A DNA stretch of 55,173 nt from Myxococcales bacterium (GTDB taxonomy: Bacteria; Myxococcota_A; Polyangia; Fen-1088): NCBI GenBank assembly GCA_003158455.1, contig PMJO01000169.1, forward strand, positions 1 through 55,173. The letters are read 5' to 3'. Of this stretch, positions 29,418-38,559 are shown one piece after another (position 1 is the stretch's first letter; each line of letters begins with the position of its first letter). Below the pieces are notes generated by a model. That model did no database searches, had not been told where the DNA came from, and saw only the letters and a list, made by a program, of their open reading frames with translations. Both the position numbers and the translations under genes were made by a program.

Positions 29418-29534
29418 TGTCGCCGTGAGGACCTCGTGGCAGATCGTGGTGTGGGCGGAGGGTCGGCAAGGGCGCATCTGTCGCCCAGGGCACAGTCGCC
29501 CCCGTCACGACCCGATCTTAGCTAAACGACCGGG

Positions 29535-31226
29535 TCAGCGCGTGTTGCGAACGCAGTCGTAGCCGGAATCGGTGCCGCCCGTGTCGAGCACGTCGAAATC
29601 GCTCGGCAGGATACCGTTCAGCACGCGCGAGGCCTTTGAGCCCCACAGATCATCCCAGGTCTGGCTGCAGCCGGTTCCGTCCTCCGCCGTCAGCGCGATG
29701 TCGCCACCGTCGGAGAGGAGCATGCCGTGGTGCTGGAGGCCGTACACGACCGCTTTCACCACCGGGTTTGCCGGATCGAGGCCGCGCGACGTCGCATCGA
29801 AGTCGGCTTTCAGGCGCCAGCGCGAGCCGTAGATGGGCGCGTTCGGGGAAATCGCCGTGGGACCGCCAGCGTGGGTGGCCGGCCAGACGAAGACTGGGTG
29901 CGGATCCGTAGAAGTCGCTGCTTTCTGGATACGGTTGTTGGGCAGGATGAAGCGGATCGCGTGCTCGACCTTTCCGGATTGAACGTCGCCGATGGTGAAC
30001 AGCAGCGGCGCGATGGGGAAGCCGGCGGCGTCGGGACCCGTGCACTGACGGCCGATGCCCCAATTGCGGGTGGCCACCGGCGGCAGCGTCGACCCGGGCG
30101 CAGGCGGCGCGCCCCAGACGTCGCGCACCATGTTCCACGCGATGGTGCAGGTCGTGTAGAACAGGTTCTGGGCGTAGGTTGCCTGGTAGGCTTCGAACAG
30201 GATGTTCGACGAGAAATCCGCCACCAGCATGTGGCAATCGCCCTCGGGATTTCCGTTCACGCGGTCGCCGCACACGTACCCGGTTTCCCCTTCGATGCGT
30301 CCGTTTGCCGGAATCGGCATGCTGACGTTGGGATCGCAATCGGTGCTGTATTCCATCGGATCGCTCGAAGTGGGCGCGACCCGTGGCGTGTTGGCGTCGG
30401 CGTCGAGGATGACGAATGAGGTGTCGATCCGGAGTTGGTTGCTGCTGCCCCAACCGCCATTGCTCTCCAACCAGGTCGTGGTGGCCGCCGAATTCGACCG
30501 GACCGGAGCGTTGCTGATGTCGGTGTAGATCCAAGACGTGGCGGGGAAGTAGCGACCGCTGCGCGCTCCGCAATGGCCCACCGGAATACCGGCCACGGTG
30601 GTTCCGCCGTCGAAAGCGCCATCCATACCCAGGTTGGCGTCGACGGTGTCCGCGCCGTTTGCGTCGATGATCGCGCCACCTCCGTCGACCCCTGCGGCCC
30701 CGCCCGAACCCTGCGTGCCGCCCGTGGCGGATCTGCCGCCGGTGCCGCTACGTCCGCCCGTGCCCACCCTTCCACCCGACGCTGGCCCGCCATCTAGCCA
30801 CTGTGTCCCGCCCGCACCCGTCGTGCCGCCCGAAGCCGGTCCGCCGTCAAGCCCTTGCACTCCGCCCGAACCCGAGCGCCCGCCGGTGCCGCCTGGGCTC
30901 GATGCCCCGCCCGAACCCAAGGTAGCGCCACTGCCAGAAGCTCCGCCCATACCCACGGCCCCGCCACTGCCGAGGGCGCCGCCAGTGCCCTTCGCACCAC
31001 CACTTCCCAATGCGCCGCCGGTGGCGGTCGCTCCACCACTTCCGGGTGCGCCGCCGGTGGCGGTCGCTCCACCACTTCCGGGTGCGCCGCCCGATCCGCG
31101 AAGACCGCCCGCGCTCACGGCGCCTCCGGATCCCTTGCCACTTCCTGTGTCCGACGAACTGCAGGCGCTCGCCATCGACAGGGCAGCCGCTATCGAACCG
31201 ACAAGAACGATCGACGTTTTGGGCAT
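29535..31226 (-). CDS. Secreted, probably lipid-anchored protein of unknown function with Gly-rich linker
   Basis: The ATG at 31226 is chosen because GGAGG lies upstream; a start at 31250 is possible. The signal segment (IVLVGSIAAALSMASAC) ends in a lipobox-like ASAC. About 160 residues of GSGGA/GTGG-type linker follow, then a ~340-residue globular domain with eight or so Cys (NGRIEGETGYVCGDRV, CTIAWNMVRDVWG, VEHAIRFILPNNRI, GSRWRLKADFD, VVYGLQHHGMLLSDGG). I do not recognise a named family. The conserved look of HAIRF.LP...ATHAGG...ALT suggests a family found in other secreted bacterial proteins, perhaps polymer-binding. It is flanked by 85-bp direct repeats. Confidence 0.7.
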   Translation of the reverse strand: MPKTSIVLVGSIAAALSMASACSSSDTGSGKGSGGAVSAGGLRGSGGAPGSGGATATGGAPGSGGATATGGALGSGGAKGTGGALGSGGAVGMGGASGSGATLGSGGASSPGGTGGRSGSGGVQGLDGGPASGGTTGAGGTQWLDGGPASGGRVGTGGRSGTGGRSATGGTQGSGGAAGVDGGGAIIDANGADTVDANLGMDGAFDGGTTVAGIPVGHCGARSGRYFPATSWIYTDISNAPVRSNSAATTTWLESNGGWGSSNQLRIDTSFVILDADANTPRVAPTSSDPMEYSTDCDPNVSMPIPANGRIEGETGYVCGDRVNGNPEGDCHMLVADFSSNILFEAYQATYAQNLFYTTCTIAWNMVRDVWGAPPAPGSTLPPVATRNWGIGRQCTGPDAAGFPIAPLLFTIGDVQSGKVEHAIRFILPNNRIQKAATSTDPHPVFVWPATHAGGPTAISPNAPIYGSRWRLKADFDATSRGLDPANPVVKAVVYGLQHHGMLLSDGGDIALTAEDGTGCSQTWDDLWGSKASRVLNGILPSDFDVLDTGGTDSGYDCVRNTR

Positions 31227-31301
31227 TCTCAGGGCGCCTCCGCCCGCCATTCTACGCCGATTCTCTGGGCTCGGCTGCGGACTTGCGTGCTGCGAAATAT
31301 C

Positions 31302-31386
31302 GGTGCCTAGTCAAAACGAGCCAAGTTCTTCTGCGCAAAAGAGCGTCAAGGAACCCCTTCGACCCAGGTCTGGCCCTACGTCGGCG
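31302..31386 (+). repeat. 85-bp direct repeat, right copy
   Basis: Second copy of the element at 29333-29417 (about 89% identical), in the same orientation, 76 bp upstream of the secreted-protein gene start. On the minus strand both copies keep an open frame (GSKGFLDAL ... VLTRH), so the element may be a decayed coding fragment. Confidence 0.9.
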
Positions 31387-31797
31387 CGAGCTGGATGCGG
31401 CGCTCACGTCGAGCCTGCCGGCAACGTCCCATGGAGAATCTCGATCATCCTCTCGAGCGTAGGCGTGGGCCGGACTTGCGACCGCCCCTGGCTCCGCTCG
31501 TTTCGGCCTGAGAAGAAGATGACCTCTACTGAGAAGACAGCGGCTCTCGCTGGCAGCCCATGTGGATCTAGAGGAACAGCAGGGCGAACGTCACAACGTT
31601 GGGAAATACGGTCATCTTCAACGTCAATCGGTCGGAAATCGAGGACGGCGACGAGGACGCGGACGACAACGCGGCGGACCGCCCTACCGCGAGGGCGTAA
31701 CCGCAAAGGCCTAACCGAACGGCATTGGATCTAGCGACGCCTCGCTCAAGCCGGAAGATCAAGGTCTGCCCGCGGGAGAACAACGGCCCGCGAGCGG
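31387..31797. other. Intergenic stretch without a recognisable gene
   Basis: No reading frame here has a signal peptide, ribosome-binding site or recognisable domain. A run of acidic codons on the plus strand near 31640-31680 is low complexity only. Confidence 0.4.
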
Positions 31798-32367
31798 TCA
31801 GGATTTGGCCGTGATATCGGCCTTGCCCACGATGGTGATGATATCGTCCACCGGTACGAAGAGAAGGCTCGGGCGCTCGATCTTGTGCGCGGTCAGACTC
31901 TCACTGAAGGTGAAGCGCGCCTGGAAGTGAACGCCGTCTTTGGATTCAAGGGTGATGTCGACGGGATGAGTGACCGCCACCCCGTGCAGCTCGACCGAGG
32001 CTTGTACGCTGATCTTCGTGCTCCCAGCCGCGCTCGGCAGCTTGAACCCGGGCAGGACTGCGCGTACGACCGACCAAGGGTACTTTTCGCCTTCCACGGC
32101 CTCCATCATGTGCGCATCGCGGTTGCTGTTTCCGCTGTCGAAGGTACCCACTTGGGCGCGCGCCATCACCTTCAGCCCCGACGCATCGACGGTGCCCCGT
32201 ACGGCCATGGCATGGCTGGTGGCCGAGATGGTGTGGAACTTGTGAACGAGACGATATTCGACCGAGCCACTCCCAACGAGCTGGCTGGGCTGCGCGGCAA
32301 CCCGTACCGGCTTTGCAATCGTGGCGGCCAGGAGCACCAGAAGAGCGACTACGTGTTTGCGAGTCAT
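31798..32367 (-). CDS. YceI-family periplasmic protein
   Basis: The 189-residue product has a signal peptide (MTRKHVVALLVLLAATIA ... AAQ). The rest resembles the YceI lipocalin-like beta-barrel: SVEYRLVHKFHTISATSHAM at the start, GTFDSGNSNRDAHMM in the middle and a C-terminal FVPVDDIITIVGKADI. YceI proteins bind long isoprenoid or polyprenyl lipids in the periplasm. The ATG at 32367 is 16 nt after the stop of the small cytochrome gene upstream, so the two are likely cotranscribed. Such pairing with small c-type cytochromes suggests a role in envelope electron transfer, but that is inference. Confidence 0.85.
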   Translation of the reverse strand: MTRKHVVALLVLLAATIAKPVRVAAQPSQLVGSGSVEYRLVHKFHTISATSHAMAVRGTVDASGLKVMARAQVGTFDSGNSNRDAHMMEAVEGEKYPWSVVRAVLPGFKLPSAAGSTKISVQASVELHGVAVTHPVDITLESKDGVHFQARFTFSESLTAHKIERPSLLFVPVDDIITIVGKADITAKS

Positions 32368-32383
32368 GGTTGGAGACCGCGGG

Positions 32384-32617
32384 TTAGTTGTTGAGCGCAC
32401 CCTGATTCACCCAGTTCTGAAAGAGCTGTCGCTGGGCGGTTGAGAGCCCGCCGGTTGGGGGCATGATTCCGTTGGCAATGGCATTGGTGGCCGCGGTGAG
32501 ATTGGTCTTCACCACGTTGTAGCTATCCAGTCGGACGCCGGCGTTCTGCTGCGAGGGCCCATGGCAACTCACACAGTTCGCCTTGAGGAGAGGCAGGATC
32601 TGGTTTGCGAAACTCAC
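32384..32617 (-). CDS. Small c-type cytochrome domain protein, N-terminus possibly lost
   Basis: A single haem site CVSCH is followed by a candidate Met ligand in NGIMPPTGGLS and the closing helix RQLFQNWVNQGA, the small cytochrome domain often called planctomycete-type. The GTG at 32617 gives 77 residues but no export signal, which a c-type cytochrome needs. In the same frame the sequence reads on upstream through SAASGDSAT and then reaches a stop with no start codon, so the signal peptide may have been lost by frameshift, or the gene is a remnant. It resembles the haem lipoprotein at 32743-33087. Confidence 0.6.
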   Translation of the reverse strand: MSFANQILPLLKANCVSCHGPSQQNAGVRLDSYNVVKTNLTAATNAIANGIMPPTGGLSTAQRQLFQNWVNQGALNN

Positions 32618-32742
32618 AGTGGCAGAATCCCCGGACGCGGCGGAATCGGCCGGCCGGCCGGAATCACGAGGAAGGGTACAGCACCTTCGGTCTGCTCACG
32701 GTGGCGGCAACGGTTTGGGTCTTCTAGCCGGAAAGGACGACG

Positions 32743-33087
32743 ATGCGAATCATCGGGATGGGTCTCGTTCTCCTCCTGTCGGCCTGCTCGGCTGCCGTCC
32801 AGGACATCTATTCGGTTCCCCCCGAGCCCACCTACGATAGCGATGTCCGCTACTTTTTGGCCGATCACTGTGTGCTCTGCCATGGATCCCCACCCAACCG
32901 AGGCGCGCCGGCCACCTTCCGACTCGACGTCTACGACGTGCCCAACTCCACCGAGCCGGGCGCCTTCGCCAAGAAGGATTCCATCCTCGCGGATATCACC
33001 TCAGGGCGGATGCCGCCGGGCGGCGGGATCGGCCCCAACGCGAAGCAGATGATCACTCTTTGGGTGAGCCACGGCGCGCCTCGCTGA
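32743..33087 (+). CDS. Small c-type cytochrome lipoprotein
   Basis: The 114-residue protein has a clear lipoprotein signal (MRIIGMGLVLLLSAC, lipobox LSAC, Cys15), haem motif CVLCH, candidate axial Met in GRMPPGGG and a final helix KQMITLWVSHGAP. AAAGGA lies about 6 nt before the ATG. It should be a membrane-tethered periplasmic electron carrier. It diverges from the related small cytochrome and YceI genes across a ~125-bp intergenic region. Confidence 0.85.
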   Translation: MRIIGMGLVLLLSACSAAVQDIYSVPPEPTYDSDVRYFLADHCVLCHGSPPNRGAPATFRLDVYDVPNSTEPGAFAKKDSILADITSGRMPPGGGIGPNAKQMITLWVSHGAPR

Positions 33088-33323
33088 ACAGGGCGTCGCT
33101 CAGTGGGTCACGATTGCCAAGGGTTAATATCGGGCTCCCTGGGTTGCGCCGCCGCATGGCAGTTGTCTCGCCTGGTGTCTGCCGTGGGCTCCGCGACGTG
33201 GATACGCGGGCGGGCGCAGGAACTGCAGGGGCGCGCATCGAGCAGGGGGTGCAGTCTGCCCCATCCGCCCTCGCCGAGCTCGCGCGCTCAGTTCACCGCG
33301 CTACGGGCTACCGGCATTCTCGA

Positions 33324-33536
33324 TCAAATGCAGCTGCTCACCCCGCCGACACTGGCCGTGCCTCCGCCGGGCGCTGGCCCGGTCGCGGCGTCGGAAAGCG
33401 AGCGGGACTTGGCGGCATTGCTACTGCAAGCTGGACCGCCAGCCATGCTGGCCGTCGCCAAGGCAACGAACAGCGAGTAACACCTGGGATTGGCAAGGCT
33501 ACGACGGGCTCCGGTGGACCTTGAATGCAAAGTCAT
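33324..33536 (-). CDS. Possible small or truncated lipoprotein
   Basis: From an ATG with GGAAAGGA about 9 nt upstream, 70 residues are encoded: a basic N-terminus, a hydrophobic segment (CYSLFVALATASMAGG) and a lipobox-like PACSS, then a short Ala/Gly/Ser linker that stops abruptly. It looks like the 5' end of a secreted-protein gene whose body is gone. The rest of 33088-33778 has no other supported gene. Confidence 0.35.
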   Translation of the reverse strand: MTLHSRSTGARRSLANPRCYSLFVALATASMAGGPACSSNAAKSRSLSDAATGPAPGGGTASVGGVSSCI

Positions 33537-33778
33537 TGTGGCGCGTTCCTTTCCCCGCCTGTCATTCGAATCACACAACAGGATGGCGACAAACGGGGAT
33601 TGGCTGGGAATCGCCGGAAAGGTGCCAGGGACCTGTTTGTCGGGCGTTGCCTGCGGATCTGCCACGCGAGACGAGGACGGTGCCGGTGCCGGCCAAGGAG
33701 CGGGTGTGTGAGGGCGATCAGGCGCAGCGGAGTCTGGCATTTCGGGCATGCGGTCTCGATCCCGAACACCCGACGGAG

Positions 33779-33869
33779 TGAACGCGCTCACCTGCGCTGC
33801 GGTCGCGTCCCTGGCCCGTGCGCTGCTGGGGGCGTCGCGCTGGCGCCATCCTCGGGCCAGGGGTGGCGC
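33779..33869 (-). repeat. hrpB 3'-end segment shared with 26978-27068
   Basis: This is the native copy of the 91-bp repeat: it contains the last ~27 codons and stop of hrpB plus 9 bp downstream. Continuity with the complete hrpB gene shows it is the source and the other copy the duplicate. Confidence 0.8.
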
Positions 33870-36388
33870 GGGTAGCGGCGGCACAGCTCGCGGCGAATCG
33901 ATGGATAGTGTTGCCGCCAGAAACTGGCAAGATCGCTGGTCACCTGAACCGCACGGTGGTTGGGTGCCAAGAGGTGCAAGGTCAACCGCACCCGACCCTT
34001 GCAGATGCTTGGCCCGGCCGGCATGCCGAAAAAGTCCTGCAAACGCGACTCAATCCACGGCGCCTGGCCGGTTTGATAGTGCAGCGGAACCAGGCGCCCG
34101 CCCGCCAGGCGTATTTTTTCTGGCACTTCCTCGCGCAGCAGCCGGGCGACGGGCGCCGGCAGACTGGCCAGCCAGCGATCCTCGATTGGGTTGGCCCGCA
34201 GTTCGGCCAAGCTGGTGATGCCTTCGCACGCCGCCACCAGCATGGCTTGCCACTCCTGCGCGCCCAGGGCGGGCACGCCTGCCTCGGGAAAGGCTTGGCG
34301 CAAGACCTCCAGCTTGGCTTGCAGGACCGCGGGAACGTCGCCTCCTTGCTGGCTGCCCTGCCCGCTTGCCAGGGCAGCCTCGCAAAGCAAACGATTCGCT
34401 TCGGCCGAAGGCGGCGCGGGCTGGCGCGATTCCTCCAGCGTGATCGCGCCACAGAGCAACCGGCTTACCCGTTCCACCCGCTGGCGGTCGGCATTCCACT
34501 GCAACTCGTCCCGCTGGGCAAGTTCGTCCGGCGTGATGTCCAGCAGCCATTCGGGACGGATGCCCACCGCGAGGCGCACCGACACCGCCCGGCCGTCCCT
34601 GCGCGCCGCCCCGGTCCGTTCCTCGACATCGACGGCGCAAAGCAAGTCATCGGGCGGCTGCGCCCCGACGTCGGCAACCCCGCCCGCGGCGAGCAGCGCC
34701 TCGCTGCTACCCGGGCTGCGTCGGCGCATCACTCGGTCAGGAAAGGCCGCCAAGGTCGCCATGGCCAGTGCCTCGTCAATGGCATCGGGATCCTTGGGCG
34801 GCTGGGCCGGGCCATCCCGCCGCAAGGCCGCGGCAAACTGCCGCCGCGCCATTTCGGCTGCCTCGACCGCACGCAAATCCACCCCCAGACCGCGCAACCG
34901 TTCCCTGGAAAAGTGAACCGCACGCGCCTGACGGAAACGATCCAGCCTTTCCAGAAGATCGGCGCCTTCCGCCGCGCCGGCGCGCTGGCCCTGCCCCCCG
35001 AACCGCGTTCGTGCCATGTCGCTGATGTCCCCCTCGGCGACCAAGGCGGCCAACCCCGCCGCCTCCTCTCCCACGCCCCGCCGCTCGCCTTCCACGATCA
35101 GCCGCCCCAGCCGGGGATGAACCGGAAAGCGAAGCATTTGCTGGCCGGTGTCGCTCAGTTTGCCCTGTCCATCCAGGGCGCCCAAACGCCGGAGCAAGTC
35201 GTGCGCGGCTTGCAGACCAGATTCCGCCGGCGGTTCGAACCACTCGAAGCTGGCTCGATCGTGCACGCCCAGGGCCGCCAAGGTCAGGAGCGCCTCGCAA
35301 AGATCGAGACGCGCGATCTCGGGGATTTCGTGCGACCGGCGCGCCTCGAAATCGTGTCGGGTGAAAAGGCGCAGGGCTCGTCCGGGCCGCGTGCGGCCGG
35401 CTCGGCCCGCGCGCTGGACCGCCGACGCCTGGCTCACCTTGCTCACTGCCAGCACGGGCAAACCGCTCCACGGCGAGTGTGAGGCGATGCGGGCCAGTCC
35501 CGAATCGATGACCGCGACCACGCCGTCGATGGTGACCGAGGTCTCGGCTACGTTGGTAGAAAGGATCACCTTACGGCGATCGGCGGGCTCCACTGCCCGT
35601 CGTTGTTCCGCGGGGGGCAAATCACCATGCAGCGGCAGCAGCAGAAGGTCACGTGTCTCGGCCAGCGCCGCCAGTTTCTCGCTGGCGCGGCGTATCTCAG
35701 CCGCGCCGGGAAGGAAGACCAGCACGTCGCCGTCAAGCCCCTCCTGGCAAAGCTGGCGCACGGCGCTCGCGACTTGATCGGCCAGCGGTCGCGCGTCGGG
35801 CTGGGCTAGATGCTCCAGGGAGATTTCAAACTGCCGACCCTCGCTGCGCACCAGCGGGCAGTCGCCCAGAAACTCGCACACCGGCTCCGCTTCCAGCGTC
35901 GCCGACATGACCACCAGGCCCAGGTCGGGCCGCGCCGCGAGTTGCAGACGTCGCAACAGAGCCAGGGCCAAGTCACTCGCTAGATGGCGTTCGTGAAATT
36001 CGTCGAGAATCACCACCTCCACCCCGGGAAGATTCGGCTCGCTCAACAAGCGCCGCAGCAGGATCCCTTCAGTGACGAAGCGGATGCGTGTGCGTGGCCC
36101 GGCTTCCTCGGCAAAACGCACAGTGTAGCCCACGGTCTCTCCGGTTCGCTCGCCCCGCTCGCTGGCCACCCGCTCGGCCGCCAAACGCGCCGGCAGACGA
36201 CGGGGTTGCAGCACCACGATTTCTCCCCGCTGGCCAAAGCCCGCGTCGAGCAGGGCCGGCGGAACCCGGGTGGTCTTCCCCGCCCCGGGCGGCGCCTCGA
36301 TCACGATCGCGCCGCGCGCGCGCAGCGACCCCGCGATCCCCGGCAGGAGGGGGTCGATGGGCAAGGCGACAAGCGACAGCCGGCCCAT
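33788..36388 (-). CDS. hrpB: ATP-dependent helicase HrpB (DEAH family)
   Basis: The 866-residue protein has Walker A GAPGAGKT, the DEAH-type box as DEFH (VVILDEFHERHL), SAT motif MSATLEAEP, motif V region STNVAETSVTIDGV and motif VI QRAGRAGRTRPGRALRL. The HrpB C-terminal domain follows, ending YPRHPWPED as usual. Length is normal for HrpB. It is a putative RNA helicase of unclear cellular role. Its ATG shares one base with the stop of the upstream lipoprotein gene, so translation is coupled. It is the third gene of an operon starting at 38045. Confidence 0.95.
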   Translation of the reverse strand: MGRLSLVALPIDPLLPGIAGSLRARGAIVIEAPPGAGKTTRVPPALLDAGFGQRGEIVVLQPRRLPARLAAERVASERGERTGETVGYTVRFAEEAGPRTRIRFVTEGILLRRLLSEPNLPGVEVVILDEFHERHLASDLALALLRRLQLAARPDLGLVVMSATLEAEPVCEFLGDCPLVRSEGRQFEISLEHLAQPDARPLADQVASAVRQLCQEGLDGDVLVFLPGAAEIRRASEKLAALAETRDLLLLPLHGDLPPAEQRRAVEPADRRKVILSTNVAETSVTIDGVVAVIDSGLARIASHSPWSGLPVLAVSKVSQASAVQRAGRAGRTRPGRALRLFTRHDFEARRSHEIPEIARLDLCEALLTLAALGVHDRASFEWFEPPAESGLQAAHDLLRRLGALDGQGKLSDTGQQMLRFPVHPRLGRLIVEGERRGVGEEAAGLAALVAEGDISDMARTRFGGQGQRAGAAEGADLLERLDRFRQARAVHFSRERLRGLGVDLRAVEAAEMARRQFAAALRRDGPAQPPKDPDAIDEALAMATLAAFPDRVMRRRSPGSSEALLAAGGVADVGAQPPDDLLCAVDVEERTGAARRDGRAVSVRLAVGIRPEWLLDITPDELAQRDELQWNADRQRVERVSRLLCGAITLEESRQPAPPSAEANRLLCEAALASGQGSQQGGDVPAVLQAKLEVLRQAFPEAGVPALGAQEWQAMLVAACEGITSLAELRANPIEDRWLASLPAPVARLLREEVPEKIRLAGGRLVPLHYQTGQAPWIESRLQDFFGMPAGPSICKGRVRLTLHLLAPNHRAVQVTSDLASFWRQHYPSIRRELCRRYPRHPWPEDGASATPPAAHGPGTRPQRR

Positions 36389-37269
36389 CAGGGAAAGATC
36401 TGCGCGCTCTGCCCTCGCTCGAGTTTGAAATCAAACCACCCGGTGAGCGAGCCACCTATGTCGGGATCTAGCGGTGGCTGCAGATCCACTTGTGCGGTCA
36501 CCACCTTTTCGTCCTGCAGGGTCAGCGAAAATGCTGTGGCATGCAACCGGTCTTCAAGCTGGATCCTGAAGGTTGGGCTGATCGGCGCACGGGCAGTTGG
36601 GTCCGGTTGGTCGTTCTGCGCCGCTGCGCCGAAATCCGCGAATTCGATCCACGATTCCCAAGCTCCGCCATCCACGGTCTGTACCACGCCATTGATCGGG
36701 AGTACGTCGTCGGCCGTCGCCGCCGCCGGACGGGTGCAGGTCGAACGCGGACTCAGCGTCGAGTGGATGATGCCGCTCTCTACGGAAATGCGAACCCGGG
36801 CAGGCCCGGTGGTTGAGGCGCGGAAGCAATAGCGATCGTCATAGTCGTGCTGGTTGGGCTGACCGGCGATCGGGACCTCGCGACCACGCACGCAGCGGGC
36901 GACTTCATACGAATTCACCACGTCGAAGAAGAGGGCGTCGGTATTCTCGATCTGCTTGCCCGAGCGCTGCAGGCGAATGGTTATGCGATTCATGCGAGGT
37001 TCCGACCCGCTCAGGGGCGGCGCATTGCTGCTCGGGAATTGGGCGAGCTGGTCGATGGGCTCACCGGCAAAGAAGTCGGGGTTCAAGTTGTAGTCCGCCG
37101 GTGCCGACGGAGTGCCGCATACTCCCGCGCTGTCGCAGTAGTCGCCCGCGGATGAGCAATCGAGCACGAAGAGCTTGCCACTCGCCGCTCCCGTGCCTTG
37201 GCCAACTGAGCACCCTGACAGGACTACTGCCAGCAATACCGGGCCCAGACGCGCGGATTTTCCGGTCAT
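36388..37269 (-). CDS. Lipoprotein of unknown function
   Basis: The 293-residue product has a lipoprotein signal (VLLAVVLSGC, lipobox LSGC). A short Cys motif (LDCSSAGDYCDSAGVC) follows, then a mostly beta-type domain (RITIRLQRSG, FFDVVNSYEVARCV, YCFRASTTGPARVRISV, FRIQLEDRLHATAFSL, LTGWFDFKLERGQ). No family is recognised. It overlaps the upstream DUF62 gene by 4 bp and hrpB by one base, so the three are translated as a coupled set, an unusual position for an envelope lipoprotein. Confidence 0.8.
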   Translation of the reverse strand: MTGKSARLGPVLLAVVLSGCSVGQGTGAASGKLFVLDCSSAGDYCDSAGVCGTPSAPADYNLNPDFFAGEPIDQLAQFPSSNAPPLSGSEPRMNRITIRLQRSGKQIENTDALFFDVVNSYEVARCVRGREVPIAGQPNQHDYDDRYCFRASTTGPARVRISVESGIIHSTLSPRSTCTRPAAATADDVLPINGVVQTVDGGAWESWIEFADFGAAAQNDQPDPTARAPISPTFRIQLEDRLHATAFSLTLQDEKVVTAQVDLQPPLDPDIGGSLTGWFDFKLERGQSAQIFP

Positions 37270-38045
37270 CCTGTCCTCCGCAAGCGAAAGCGCGTGCCCC
37301 GTCGCGCCCCTGTCTCGTCGACTGCCGAACCATCGCGGACCGCCAATTCGATCTGCCCGCTGCTGCCCGGATAGATGACCAATCCGCCGGGTGCCACATC
37401 AGAGTAGGTCCGGCCAGCAACCACGACAAACCGGCGATCGTTCCATTCCATGGCTAGTTCCCATGTGCCAGTGGGTGGCTGGCTGCCATCGAACGAAGTG
37501 ATGAGATTGCCAAATCGATCCACGTGGATGACCTCGCCCTGCCCTTCTCCCGCAAGCGGACCGCTACTGGAAATGGGCAGTTCAGTCATGCCGTAGACCG
37601 GCGGTCCCGCTTCAGATGCCGGCAGCCCGCGCGCCAAGCACCCGGCCGCCGGCGCGAGAACGTCGCGGCCGTGAAAGGTGGGGCTTACTGGCTCGCGGCG
37701 AAACGCGGGATTCTCGATACGAAAGGCGCGCTTCGGGTTGCGCGCCGCCAAGTTCAGCAAGCCATTGTCCGGACCGATGAAGCTGCACCCGGCCGCTTCC
37801 ACTATCACATCCGCGCGCGGACCGCCCACCCCAGGGTCAACCACCGCCACGTGGATCGAGCCGGCGGGAAAGAAGGGCGCTGCCTGGGCCAGGGTCAATG
37901 CCCCCGCCACCACATCGCGGGCAGGGATCTCGTGCGTGATATCGACCAGCACGGTGGCGGGAGCCATGGAAAGAATCACGCCCTTCATGGCGGCCGCGTA
38001 GACGTCGGCTGACCCAAAATCGGTGGTGAGAGTGACGATGGCCAT
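37266..38045 (-). CDS. SAM hydroxide adenosyltransferase (DUF62, chlorinase/fluorinase superfamily)
   Basis: The 259-residue enzyme begins IVTLTTDFGSADVYAAAMKG. It has the Asp-Arg-His triad characteristic of DUF62 hydrolases: Asp and Arg in VDPGVGGPRAD and His in FHGRD, followed by the C-terminal domain with HVDRFGNLITSF. The halogenase-type features are missing, so it should hydrolyse S-adenosylmethionine to adenosine and methionine rather than halogenate. The physiological reason for SAM hydrolysis is not established. First gene of the DUF62-lipoprotein-hrpB operon. Confidence 0.9.
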   Translation of the reverse strand: MAIVTLTTDFGSADVYAAAMKGVILSMAPATVLVDITHEIPARDVVAGALTLAQAAPFFPAGSIHVAVVDPGVGGPRADVIVEAAGCSFIGPDNGLLNLAARNPKRAFRIENPAFRREPVSPTFHGRDVLAPAAGCLARGLPASEAGPPVYGMTELPISSSGPLAGEGQGEVIHVDRFGNLITSFDGSQPPTGTWELAMEWNDRRFVVVAGRTYSDVAPGGLVIYPGSSGQIELAVRDGSAVDETGARRGTRFRLRRTG

Positions 38046-38199
38046 AACCTATGGTGGATATCCTACCACTCGCACCGCAGGGGCTAAAACCTCCGGTAAA
38101 GTTTTGCACCCATTCCGCCGATAACCCGATGCGGTGAAGGGATCTGGGTTGGGGTCATACTTGCCCCCTTTCCGGGGCGATTCGCAACGAGCCTAGACC

Positions 38200-38559
38200 A
38201 TGACGAAATCGGAGCTTGTCGAGCACATCTCGCAGTTGCAGAAGCTGCCGAAAGACCGTGCTCGGCGTTTGCTCGACGCGGTCTTCGATTGTTTGCTACA
38301 GGCGTTGTGCCGGGATGAGCGCATCGAAATCCGAGGCTTCGGGTGTTTTGAAACCCGGCACTACCACGCCCGCAAGGGCCGCAATCCACGTACTGGCGCG
38401 TCCGTGCAGGTGAAGCCGAAGCGTCTACCCTACTTCAGGGTTGGCAAGGAACTGCGCAAACGGATCTCTGGCGGCCTGCAGACTACCCGCGAGCTACCAG
38501 CCCTGGCACCCGTGACCCCAAGCCCTTCGCTGCTCGAGACTCCCGCAGGCAAGCGCTAG
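38200..38559 (+). CDS. HU/IHF-family DNA-binding protein
   Basis: The 119-residue protein starts MTKSELVEHISQ, has the conserved RIEIRGFGCFETR core, the DNA-binding arm with ARKGRNPRTG and the closing KPKRLPYFRVGKELRKRI, closest to IHF-beta-like proteins. About 25 extra residues rich in Pro/Thr/Leu extend the C-terminus beyond a normal HU/IHF. It bends and compacts DNA. Its stop overlaps the stop of the convergent lipoprotein gene in a shared CTAG. Confidence 0.94.
   Translation: MTKSELVEHISQLQKLPKDRARRLLDAVFDCLLQALCRDERIEIRGFGCFETRHYHARKGRNPRTGASVQVKPKRLPYFRVGKELRKRISGGLQTTRELPALAPVTPSPSLLETPAGKR

Noticed and set aside
29509-29536. Possible terminator hairpin
   Set aside because: Only 6 bp of stem with a 16-nt loop and no T-tract; too weak to call.
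30598-31734. 378-codon Pro-rich plus-strand frame
   Set aside because: Antisense of the Gly-rich linker of the secreted protein; no start signals or domains.
33818-35482. 554-codon plus-strand frame
   Set aside because: Antisense to hrpB, whose motifs and length are complete.
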